NCBI GenBank assembly: GCA_013041835.1
Contig: JABDRH010000645.1
Span: 1 to 13,371 of the forward strand
DNA from: Desulfatitalea sp.
GTDB lineage: Bacteria > Desulfobacterota > Desulfobacteria > Desulfobacterales > Desulfosarcinaceae
Length of the DNA stretch: 13,371 bases
Direction of reading: 5' to 3'
Shown: in pieces, positions 1-6,653 of the stretch
How positions within the stretch are numbered: the first letter of the stretch is position 1
Layout of the letters: every line of letters starts with the position of its first letter
Translations under genes and position numbers: made by a program
The notes under the pieces: generated by a model
The model's database searches: none
What the model was told of the DNA's origin: nothing
Seen by the model: the letters and a program-made list of their open reading frames with translations, nothing else

Positions 1-247
1 GCAGTTGGGGGCCCGACCAGAGCGCCCCGCGGATATCCCAGGTGTATGCGGCGCAGCCGATGGGCCCGTGAATCAGGTGCAGCGCGTCGGCGATGGGGTA
101 GAGCACCACCCGCGACCCGCAAAAAACGCAGGCCCGCTGGCTGACGCTGCCGGCCACGCTGTGCTTGTCGCAGGCCATATCAAAAGGGGTGCGGCCCTTG
201 CGGTAGATTTGCTTCTCGCGTGCTTTCAGGAGTGCAGTGGTGGACAT
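1..247 (-). CDS. nifE: NifE, FeMo-cofactor scaffold subunit (5' part only)
   Basis: NifE pairs with NifN to form the scaffold on which the FeMo-cofactor precursor is matured before transfer to NifDK. Only the first 82 codons are in the window; the rest lies beyond base 1. The ATG at 245-247 opens a frame beginning [13 protein letters not shown]. Two conserved cysteines, C40 in RACVFCG and C65 in [15 protein letters not shown], have the 25-residue spacing of the NifE cluster ligands. The [15 protein letters not shown] block with the following SGP is characteristic of NifE rather than NifD (GPVGCGFYSW here) or NifK. The gene follows nifK after a 47-bp gap with only a weak purine-rich Shine-Dalgarno (AAAGAGAG), so it is probably the next gene of the same operon. 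Truncation is by the window edge, not a mutation. Confidence 0.93.
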   Translation of the reverse strand, partial: MSTTALLKAREKQIYRKGRTPFDMACDKHSVAGSVSQRACVFCGSRVVLYPIADALHLIHGPIGCAAYTWDIRGALWSGPQL

Positions 248-294
248 GGCAAACTCTCTTTCATCAGATCGAAATGATGGGATGCGTTCAAATG

Positions 295-1674
295 TTATAA
301 AACCAACTCGAACTCGATGTCGCTGCTGTCCCGGTCCTTACGATCGAGCAGGGCGTCCAGCATCTTTTCCAGCAGCCGCAATGCACCCCGGTAGCCCATC
401 GAGGAGAAGTAGCTGTGGCCCATGCGGTCGAAGATGGGAAAACCGTAACGCACGAAGGGGATGTCTTCATCCCGGGCGATGTATTTGGCATAGGTGTTGC
501 CAATGAGCAGATCCACGGGTTCGTTCTTGAGCCACTGGTGGAAGAGAAACATATCGCCGGGCACCTTGATGCGTACGTCGCCGGGCACTTCGGCCACGGC
601 TTGCCGCAATTGCGCCTCGAACTTCTTGCCGGCCGGGCTGCCGGTCACCAGGTAGACCGGATGCATGTCCAGGGAGGCCAAAAAGCGCGTCATGGCCAGC
701 AGTTGATCGGGATCACCCACGATGCCCACCCGTTTGCCTTGCAGGTAAGGGTGCCAGTCGGAAATGGCGTCCACGAGTTGCCCACGCTCCAGATCGATGG
801 ATTCGGGCACATTGACGCCGGCCATGCGGCGCATGGCGTCGATAAACAAGTCGGTGTCGAGCAGGCCGATGGGCAGGTTGAGCACCTGGCACGGCACCTT
901 GCACTTGCTGTCCATGGCCAGCCCCGCGGGCGCCGAGGCGATGGCGCCCAGGGCGATGGTCCCCGTGCTCGAACCGCTGCCTTTCAACTGATCGATGGTA
1001 ACGCCCCCCTGGGGAAACATTTTAAACTTGCCGGTCAGGGGGCCGTTGAGCACCCTGGAGGTATCGGGAAACATGATCGAAGCGATGTTCATCTCGGAGG
1101 CCAGGCGCCGGATTTCGGTCATGTCGGCCGGTTCCACATAGCCGGGGATCAGGTTGAGCGCCTTTTTCTTATGGCCGTCGGTCTCGGCGAAGTAGTCCAC
1201 CATGGCCTTGGTCATGTTGGCGAAGCCGGTCACGTGAGAGCCAACATAGCTGGGCGTATTGGCGTGAAAGACATACTTGCCGTCGGGGATGCGGCCGTCG
1301 CTTGCGGCCTTGTTGATAATCTGGGGGATATCATCGCCGATGGTTTCCGAAAGGCAGGTGGTGTGCACGGCGATGACGTCCGGTTCGTACACCGTGAAGA
1401 TATTGTCGATGGCCTGCACCAGGTTGGCCTGGCCGCCGAACACCGAGGCGCCCTCGGTGAAAGCGCTGGTGGCCGCCATGACCGGCTCCTTGTAATGCCG
1501 CGTCAGCGCGCTGCGGTGATAGGCATAGCAACCCTGGGAGCCATGGCTGTGGGGCAGGCAGCCATGCACGCCCAGGGAGGCGTACATGGCGCCGATAGGC
1601 TGACACGTCTTGGCCGGGTTGACCATGAGCGCCTTGCGTTCCTTGATGTCCGGTGTGGTATGTCGAAGAAGCAT
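295..1674 (-). CDS. nifK: Nitrogenase molybdenum-iron protein beta subunit NifK
   Basis: Beta subunit of the cytoplasmic MoFe protein, which forms an alpha2-beta2 tetramer with NifD and shares the P-cluster with it. It has 459 aa. P-cluster ligands are visible as C24 (KTCQPIGAM), C49 ([11 protein letters not shown]) and C107 ([11 protein letters not shown]). S142 in [11 protein letters not shown] lies at the position of the serine ligand of Azotobacter NifK, by spacing from C107. Proteobacterial NifK has about 50 extra N-terminal residues; this one begins almost at the first P-cluster cysteine, as in clostridial and other cluster II/III enzymes. The start is supported by AAGGAG five bases upstream; M17 is a possible internal alternative but has poorer support. 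It lies 66 bp after nifD and 47 bp before nifE. Confidence 0.97.
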   Translation of the reverse strand: MLLRHTTPDIKERKALMVNPAKTCQPIGAMYASLGVHGCLPHSHGSQGCYAYHRSALTRHYKEPVMAATSAFTEGASVFGGQANLVQAIDNIFTVYEPDVIAVHTTCLSETIGDDIPQIINKAASDGRIPDGKYVFHANTPSYVGSHVTGFANMTKAMVDYFAETDGHKKKALNLIPGYVEPADMTEIRRLASEMNIASIMFPDTSRVLNGPLTGKFKMFPQGGVTIDQLKGSGSSTGTIALGAIASAPAGLAMDSKCKVPCQVLNLPIGLLDTDLFIDAMRRMAGVNVPESIDLERGQLVDAISDWHPYLQGKRVGIVGDPDQLLAMTRFLASLDMHPVYLVTGSPAGKKFEAQLRQAVAEVPGDVRIKVPGDMFLFHQWLKNEPVDLLIGNTYAKYIARDEDIPFVRYGFPIFDRMGHSYFSSMGYRGALRLLEKMLDALLDRKDRDSSDIEFELVL

Positions 1675-1740
1675 AAGAACTCCTTAATGATTGATGTTCA
1701 TTATCGTGCTTTTACGGGTTAAGGCATCGCTGTGTATTGC

Positions 1741-3417
1741 TTACTCAAACGCATACTTTGCCGCCAGCTCGGGGTTTTGCTGCCACGGCGATTTTAAGTA
1801 CCGCCATATCCGGCTGTTGACCATGCGATCGATCTCTTTATAGAAATTGACGGCGCCCGTGAAACCGGCGTACGGGCCGCCGTAGTCGTAACTGTGCAAT
1901 TGTTTCAGGGGGATGCCGTGCTTCTGGACGGCGTACTTTTCCTTGATGCCGGCACAAAAGATATCGGGTTTGAACAAGGCGATCATACGTTCGGTCTCCC
2001 ACTGGCTGATGTCGTCGATCACCAGCGCCCCTTGCGCCATCTCGGGCATCATGCCTTCATAGTCGGCGAATTTGAAGCCCTTGCCGTTGAGGGCGGCGAT
2101 CTGCGCATCCGATTTTCTCGGGTTGAAGCGGGTGTCGTCGGGATGGATCTCCAACTCCTCGATGTTGCGGCTGTCTGCGTCCACCTTGATGGCGGGCAGC
2201 ACCTCGCGGCCCTCGTAGTCGTCCCGGTGGGCGAATTCGTAGCCGGCCGACAGGGTCTTCATGCCCAACTCGGCAAACAGCTCCTGGTAGTGGTGGGCCC
2301 GCGAGCCGCCCACGAAAAGCATGGCGCGCTTGCCTTCGGTGCGCGGCCGGATTTCGGCCGCGGCGGCCTGCACCGGGGGCAGTTCCGCGGCGATGATCGC
2401 CTCCACCCGTTGGGTCAATCCATCATCGCCAAAATACTGGGCGATTTTGCGCAGCGACTTGGCCGTGGCCTCGGCGCCGATAAAATTCACCTTGATCCAG
2501 GGCAGCCCGAACTTGGTCTCCATCATCTCGGCCACGTAGTTGATGGAGCGGTGGCACATGATCAGGTTTAAATCCGCCGTGTGGGCGTTGGCGAACTGAT
2601 CGATGCTCGAATTGCCGCTGAAGGTGGAGACCAGGGTCAACCCGCAGGCCTCGAAAATCCGTTCGATCTCAAAGGCGTCGCCGCCGATGTTGTATTCGCC
2701 CAACAGGTTGATCTTGAATTCACCGTCGCGGACCGTATCATCGGTGCCCACCACGTGGGTGAAGATGCCGTTGTTGGCGATGTGGTGGCCCGCCGACTGG
2801 CTCACCCCCTTGTATCCTTCACATGAAAAACCGAATACGTTGATGCCCAGCTTCTTTTTCATTTCCCGGCACACGCTGTGCACATCATCGCCGATCAAAC
2901 CCACCGGACACGTGGCGAATACGGCGATGGCCTTGGGATGGAAATTGTCGTAGGCTTCCTGTATGGCTTGTTTGAGCTTTTTTTCACCGCCGAAGATGAT
3001 TTCTTCGTCCTGCATGTCGGTGGTGAAGCAATAGGTCATGAAGTTGTGGCCGTCCGGCGAACTGTCCGGATCGGTCTGGTTGCGCCGGGTGAGCCAGCTA
3101 TAGAAACCGCAGCCCACCGGACCATGGGTGATATTGATGATGTCCCGGGTGGGACCGAGCACCACGCCTTTACAGCCGGCATAACAGCAGCCGCGCTGGC
3201 TGATCAGGCCCGGCACGGTGCGCACGTTGGATTGGATGGTCGGCACCCGTCCTTCGGGATCGATGCGGTTGACCACGATTTGCTTGTCGCGTTTGCGCGC
3301 CACTTTGGGCGGATACTTTTCGATTAATTTCTTCTTCACGGTCCGGACGTCGAGGCCGTCCAGCTCGCAGCAATCATCTTCGCAGGTGGGGTCTTTTTTA
3401 TTGGCGGCAGTGGCCAT
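1741..3417 (-). CDS. nifD: Nitrogenase molybdenum-iron protein alpha subunit NifD
   Basis: Alpha subunit carrying the FeMo-cofactor, where N2 is reduced to ammonia. It has 558 aa, against about 490 in Azotobacter; the extra length lies mostly at about 380-460 and resembles the insertion in clostridial NifD. Visible residues: P-cluster ligands C77 (RGCCYAGCKG), C103 (GPVGCGFYSW) and C170 (FATCPVGLIGDD); FeMo-co ligands C288 (LIMCHRSINY) and H508 (LHSYDYGG). The active-site residues known as V70, R96, Q191 and H195 in Azotobacter correspond to V85, R111, Q207 and H211 here. The full set argues for an active Mo enzyme and against a nif-like paralogue. The N-terminus has an unusual CEDDCC motif, and extra cysteines C78 and C82 flank a P-cluster ligand. 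AAGGAG six bases upstream supports this ATG. It lies 60 bp after nifI2. Confidence 0.98.
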   Translation of the reverse strand: MATAANKKDPTCEDDCCELDGLDVRTVKKKLIEKYPPKVARKRDKQIVVNRIDPEGRVPTIQSNVRTVPGLISQRGCCYAGCKGVVLGPTRDIINITHGPVGCGFYSWLTRRNQTDPDSSPDGHNFMTYCFTTDMQDEEIIFGGEKKLKQAIQEAYDNFHPKAIAVFATCPVGLIGDDVHSVCREMKKKLGINVFGFSCEGYKGVSQSAGHHIANNGIFTHVVGTDDTVRDGEFKINLLGEYNIGGDAFEIERIFEACGLTLVSTFSGNSSIDQFANAHTADLNLIMCHRSINYVAEMMETKFGLPWIKVNFIGAEATAKSLRKIAQYFGDDGLTQRVEAIIAAELPPVQAAAAEIRPRTEGKRAMLFVGGSRAHHYQELFAELGMKTLSAGYEFAHRDDYEGREVLPAIKVDADSRNIEELEIHPDDTRFNPRKSDAQIAALNGKGFKFADYEGMMPEMAQGALVIDDISQWETERMIALFKPDIFCAGIKEKYAVQKHGIPLKQLHSYDYGGPYAGFTGAVNFYKEIDRMVNSRIWRYLKSPWQQNPELAAKYAFE

Positions 3418-3477
3418 GATCGGCTCCTTGTCTATGTTGATCTCGTTAGCTTTCCTGCTTTTCTTTTTCCGATTTTT

Positions 3478-3858
3478 TCAGGCATCATCCAGGACGGCGT
3501 CGCCGCGTTCCCCGGTGCGCACGCGGATGGCATCGTAGCAGGGCATGACCCAGATGACGCCGTCGCCCGGCTTGCCGGTCTGATTGACCTGGATAATGGT
3601 TTTAACGGTTTTGTCGACCAGCTCATCGGGCACCACGATCAATACAGCCCGTTTCGGGATCAACCGCTGGCTCTGTCCCAACTGGGAGATGGCTTCTTCA
3701 TATCCGCGTTCGGCGCCTTTGAGCAATTGCAGGTCCACCAGCCCCTTGCCCCGGCCCAGGGCGTCGCGACCCGTGATGGAGGGCAACCCGACTTCGGCCA
3801 GGGCGCGCTTGGTCTGGTTCATGCGGTTGAGCCGCACGATGGCCAGGATCTCTTTCAT
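3478..3858 (-). CDS. nifI2: PII-like nitrogenase regulator NifI2
   Basis: PII-family protein of 126 aa. With NifI1 it forms a complex that binds the MoFe protein and blocks electron transfer from NifH when fixed nitrogen is available; 2-oxoglutarate releases it (known from methanogen work). The PII fold is seen in the N-terminal MKEILAIVRLNRMNQTKRAL, the segment GRDALGRGKG leading into the T-loop, the hydrophobic strand RAVLIVVPDELV at about 70-81, and the C-terminal TGKPGDGVIWVMP (94-106), equivalent to the PII signature. The T-loop sequence (LLKGAERGYEEA) differs from GlnB/GlnK and lacks the uridylylated-tyrosine motif, as is usual for NifI2. Its ATG overlaps the nifI1 stop codon by 4 bp (ATGA), implying translational coupling, and it sits between nifI1 and nifD. 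Confidence 0.95.
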   Translation of the reverse strand: MKEILAIVRLNRMNQTKRALAEVGLPSITGRDALGRGKGLVDLQLLKGAERGYEEAISQLGQSQRLIPKRAVLIVVPDELVDKTVKTIIQVNQTGKPGDGVIWVMPCYDAIRVRTGERGDAVLDDA

Positions 3859-4211
3859 ATTTTCACCTCTTCGGTTGTGCCGTCGCTGTTTTCTTTTATG
3901 CCGGAACTGATGGTATAGGACGTCAGTACCGGCACAATAAAGATCTTACCGTCGCCAAAGGCGCCTTTTTCACCGGTGCGCGCCGCTTTGATGATGGTGC
4001 GCACCACGAACTCCTTGTCCTGTTCCTTGACCACGGTGAGCAACAGCTCTTTGGGAATTTCGTCATAGGTGATCTCGCCGATCTTGATGCCGCGCTGCTT
4101 GCCGCGGCCGACCACCGACATCTTCGTCACGCCGGGAAACCCGGCTTCCATCAGGGCGGCAAGGACATCGTCCACTTTTTCCGGGCGAACAATGGATCGA
4201 ATCATGATCAT
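3855..4211 (-). CDS. nifI1: PII-like nitrogenase regulator NifI1
   Basis: PII-family protein of 118 aa, partner of NifI2 in post-translational ammonia switch-off of nitrogenase. It begins MIMIRSIVRPEKVDDVLAAL, the usual first strand and helix of PII proteins. The T-loop segment runs through GRGKQRGIKIGEITYDEIPK, as in NifI1 proteins. The C-terminal signature RTGEKGAFGDGKIFIVPV (79-96) is close to the classical PII pattern. The first ATG (4209-4211) has a purine-rich GGAGAGGAGAAG upstream; the second methionine (M3) is also possible. It lies 27 bp after nifH and overlaps nifI2 by 4 bp. Placement between nifH and nifD, as opposed to next to amtB, is the diagnostic context that separates NifI1 from GlnK. 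Confidence 0.96.
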   Translation of the reverse strand: MIMIRSIVRPEKVDDVLAALMEAGFPGVTKMSVVGRGKQRGIKIGEITYDEIPKELLLTVVKEQDKEFVVRTIIKAARTGEKGAFGDGKIFIVPVLTSYTISSGIKENSDGTTEEVKI

Positions 4212-4238
4212 GGTATGCTTCTCCTCTCCTGTCTTGAA

Positions 4239-5078
<840 letters not shown>

Positions 5079-5109
5079 TTACACGCTTTACCGGGTAAAT
5101 AATGAAAGC

Positions 5110-5123
5110 TGTTGATATCCACG
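5110..5123. promoter_or_regulatory. Second copy of the dyad core (TGTTGATATCCACG) before nifH
   Basis: This 14-bp site matches the centre of the 5266-5297 dyad as TGT-Y-GATATC-Y-AC, with only the two Y positions and the last base differing. The long outer arms of the dyad are not repeated here. It lies about 47 bases upstream of the nifH ATG, just downstream of the weak sigma-54-like element. A shared core at two sites in one leader is what a dimeric regulator would use, but no specific protein can be named. Confidence 0.35.
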
Positions 5124-5138
5124 TTTGACAAGGAGAAG

Positions 5139-5154
5139 TCCAACTTTCATGCCA
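5139..5154 (-). promoter_or_regulatory. Candidate sigma-54 (-24/-12) promoter of nifH, imperfect
   Basis: On the minus strand the sequence is TGGCATGAAAGTTGGA, compared with the sigma-54 consensus TGGCACGNNNNTTGCW. The -24 GG is present and the spacing of 10 bases to the -12 doublet is right. The conserved -12 GC is GG here, and -24 ends CAT instead of CAC. If used, transcription would start near 5127, giving a leader of about 63 bases before the nifH ATG. Sigma-54 promoters are usual for proteobacterial nif genes, so position favours it, but the -12 mismatch is serious. Confidence 0.28.
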
Positions 5155-5265
5155 AAGATGATAAAAGGCACCCGGCTTTGGATAAATTAGTTTTATTACA
5201 ATATGTTGGAAGGATTTTCCGGGAGATGGAATGTTAACTGAAAAGGCGTAATCTACACAAATGGC

Positions 5266-5297
5266 CTTCACTTTTGTCGATATCTACAAAAGTGAAG
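5266..5297. repeat. 32-bp near-perfect dyad between the acetyltransferase gene and nifH
   Basis: Arms CTTCACTTTTGT (5266-5277) and ACAAAAGTGAAG (5286-5297) are exact reverse complements. The 8-base centre contains the palindrome GATATC, so 15 of 16 symmetric pairs match. Two readings are possible. As DNA it could be a dimer-binding operator or enhancer (TTTTGT-N8-ACAAAA), about 155 bp upstream of the putative nifH start, a distance usual for activator sites; the half-site spacing is 8, not the 10 of a NifA site. As RNA it would make a 12-bp hairpin 20 bases after the acetyltransferase stop, but no U-tract follows, so it is not a standard intrinsic terminator. Confidence 0.75.
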
Positions 5298-5317
5298 ACA
5301 TGTCGAGGCTCTTGGGG

Positions 5318-6160
5318 CTATCGTAAAAACAGATGTTGCCGTATCTCTGAACTTGATGGCAGATGCCATACGTGCAGCATGTTCCAACGCACAGGTGATG
5401 GCCTTTTCGGCAACGGCAGTTGAAAAATCAAATTAAAGCTAGCCGCCGTAACCTTTGGGCTGATATTTCCGCGCTTCGCCATATGAGTGCCGACATACCC
5501 TTTGCGCAGCAGTCCGATTTGGGTGTCCAAATCGTCAAGCGGCACCTTGATGGTATGGCCGAGTTGAAATGACATCGGCTTGAGCAGGTTCTGGTATACG
5601 ATATAACGCATTTTGTCGCGATATTTTTTCTTCAACCGGGCGATGCAAAATCCGCTCGCCAGCAAAACTGGAATGTTCCAAATATTATCGGGGGAGACCG
5701 TCGCGCAGACATGATAGTGGGTTTTTATTTCCCGCAGCCGGGCCAAGGCGATCCGGTTCATTTTCAATGCCAATGCGTTGCCCCTGAAATCAGGGTGTAC
5801 ACAAACCATTTGAAGATTGGCCACGTGAGGCAGTTTTTCCTCTGGCAGCTTTAAGTCGATGCCCAAATTCCATTCCTTGTCCTCGACCGCGGGGAAATAG
5901 ATGCACCGAAAAGCGACAAGTTGTGCTTCCACAAATACACCCAGTACAATTCCCCGGTGCCCCAGATGTTGTTTCATAAATTCATGGGAGAAGGGCTTAA
6001 GAAGCTTTTGTGATGGCAAGTTTTGGGTGATGCACTTTTGCAGATGCATTACCTCTGGCAAATGTTTTTCTTCCAGTGTCGTGATGATGTAATTCAGCTT
6101 GCACGATTTGGCTCCGGGTTGCTTTTTAGTCAATACGCCGTGGGATAGAAGTGGTTGCAT
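5318..6160 (-). CDS. GNAT-family acetyltransferase, substrate unknown
   Basis: Predicted cytoplasmic GNAT-fold protein of 280 aa. The best motif is VCVHPDFRGNALALKMNRIAL at about 119-139, matching the GNAT acetyl-CoA motif A (beta strand, then R-G-x-A/G and a helix). Around it are the strand GIVLGVFVEAQLVAFR and a distal segment SPDNIWNIPVLLASGF, resembling motif B, where an asparagine-containing helix leads to 'GF'. The C-terminal 80 residues are basic and not recognisable. The start was chosen at 6160 because AAAGGA ends nine bases upstream; ATG at 6169 and TTG at 6247 are in frame, but the first sits immediately against the AAAGGA and the second has no Shine-Dalgarno. The gene stands alone, about 0.5 kb after the hybrid kinase and 254 bp before nifH. 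The substrate cannot be inferred. Confidence 0.7.
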   Translation of the reverse strand: MQPLLSHGVLTKKQPGAKSCKLNYIITTLEEKHLPEVMHLQKCITQNLPSQKLLKPFSHEFMKQHLGHRGIVLGVFVEAQLVAFRCIYFPAVEDKEWNLGIDLKLPEEKLPHVANLQMVCVHPDFRGNALALKMNRIALARLREIKTHYHVCATVSPDNIWNIPVLLASGFCIARLKKKYRDKMRYIVYQNLLKPMSFQLGHTIKVPLDDLDTQIGLLRKGYVGTHMAKRGNISPKVTAASFNLIFQLPLPKRPSPVRWNMLHVWHLPSSSEIRQHLFLR

Positions 6161-6169
6161 GCCTGACAT

Positions 6170-6175
6170 TCCTTT
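6170..6175 (-). promoter_or_regulatory. Ribosome binding site that decides the acetyltransferase start
   Basis: AAAGGA on the minus strand, nine bases before the ATG at 6158-6160. It is the only good Shine-Dalgarno among the in-frame candidate starts (6247 TTG, 6169 ATG, 6160 ATG), so it favours the shorter 280-aa protein. Confidence 0.55.
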
Positions 6176-6389
6176 CTCATAAAAGAATGGGGAGTCGAAT
6201 ACGATCGTGTTTTCGGGCAGTGCGTTGAAGAGATGCCGCTTGCCCAATTAAGGGCGATATTGCTGCAATCGGTTAAGGAACGCGTCGATGGCTTGCGACG
6301 TCAGTTTCATTCAGGTTGCACAATTCCCGGGAAACTGCAATAGCAAAAGACGCGCCAAACCACCCGATTCGTAGAAGATAGCCAGGCCG

Positions 6390-6419
6390 GTTTGGGTTGA
6401 CGCCTTGTGCCACCCAAAC
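6390..6419. repeat. Inverted repeat GTTTGGGT ... ACCCAAAC
   Basis: Eight-base perfect arms (6390-6397 and 6412-6419) with a 14-base spacer, in the non-coding region upstream of the acetyltransferase gene. No T-run follows on either strand. It could be an operator, a leader hairpin or a chance repeat; nothing decides between these. Confidence 0.4.
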
Positions 6420-6515
6420 GCAAGTCGGCTAAAAACCAGGATATTTCGATTTATGTGTCGATTTTAAGGGCTTTGCCCGGTGGCGGGTGCAAAACGCGGA
6501 GATCGTTGTTTCGGC

Positions 6516-6543
6516 CGCCGGTTGCCATCAAAAACAGCCGGCG
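6516..6543. repeat. GC-rich hairpin CGCCGGTTG ... CAGCCGGCG
   Basis: Nine-base arms (6516-6524 and 6535-6543), with one G-T wobble when read as plus-strand RNA, around a 10-base A-rich loop. It lies about 110 bases after the hybrid kinase stop, reading on the minus strand. The stem is stable enough to be a transcript 3' structure, but no U-tract follows on either strand, so intrinsic termination is not supported. Confidence 0.45.
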
Positions 6544-6653
6544 AATGATTTCAAAACACCGACACGCATGACAATGTTATGACGGTTGCGGTGCGTGTTT
6601 GAATTGCATCATGCCGATGTGTCAATATACAGGTGCAGGAAAAAAAAGCTGGG

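Larger units (their letters stand above)
6176..6653. other. Non-coding region between hybrid kinase and acetyltransferase genes
   Basis: About 480 bases without a convincing gene. It should contain the end of the signalling operon and the acetyltransferase promoter, but I find no clear -35/-10 pair, no sigma-54 site with both doublets, and no GC hairpin followed by a T-run. Eight T residues (minus strand, 6640-6647) follow the hybrid kinase stop codon by six bases, with at most a 4-bp stem ahead of them, so at best a weak terminator. Two inverted repeats (6390-6419 and 6516-6543) are listed separately. A 20-codon reading frame at 6248-6310 ends in TAA immediately before, and in frame with, the TTG that opens the longest acetyltransferase frame. 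Confidence 0.6.

Noticed and set aside
415..1722. A 435-codon plus-strand frame opposite nifK
   Set aside because: It is rich in histidine and glycine, matches no family I know and mirrors the codon pattern of nifK, whose cofactor ligands are all present on the minus strand. It is an antisense shadow.
1894..2571. A 225-codon plus-strand frame opposite nifD
   Set aside because: Same reasoning: composition is that of the antisense of nifD, and there is no protein motif.
5266..5297. The dyad read as a standard NifA upstream activator site
   Set aside because: NifA sites are TGT-N10-ACA; this has TGT-N8-ACA, so the label was not applied.
6398..6417. TGGCAC on the minus strand as a sigma-54 promoter for the acetyltransferase gene
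   Set aside because: The -24 part is good, but the -12 position reads CA instead of GC at the required spacing.
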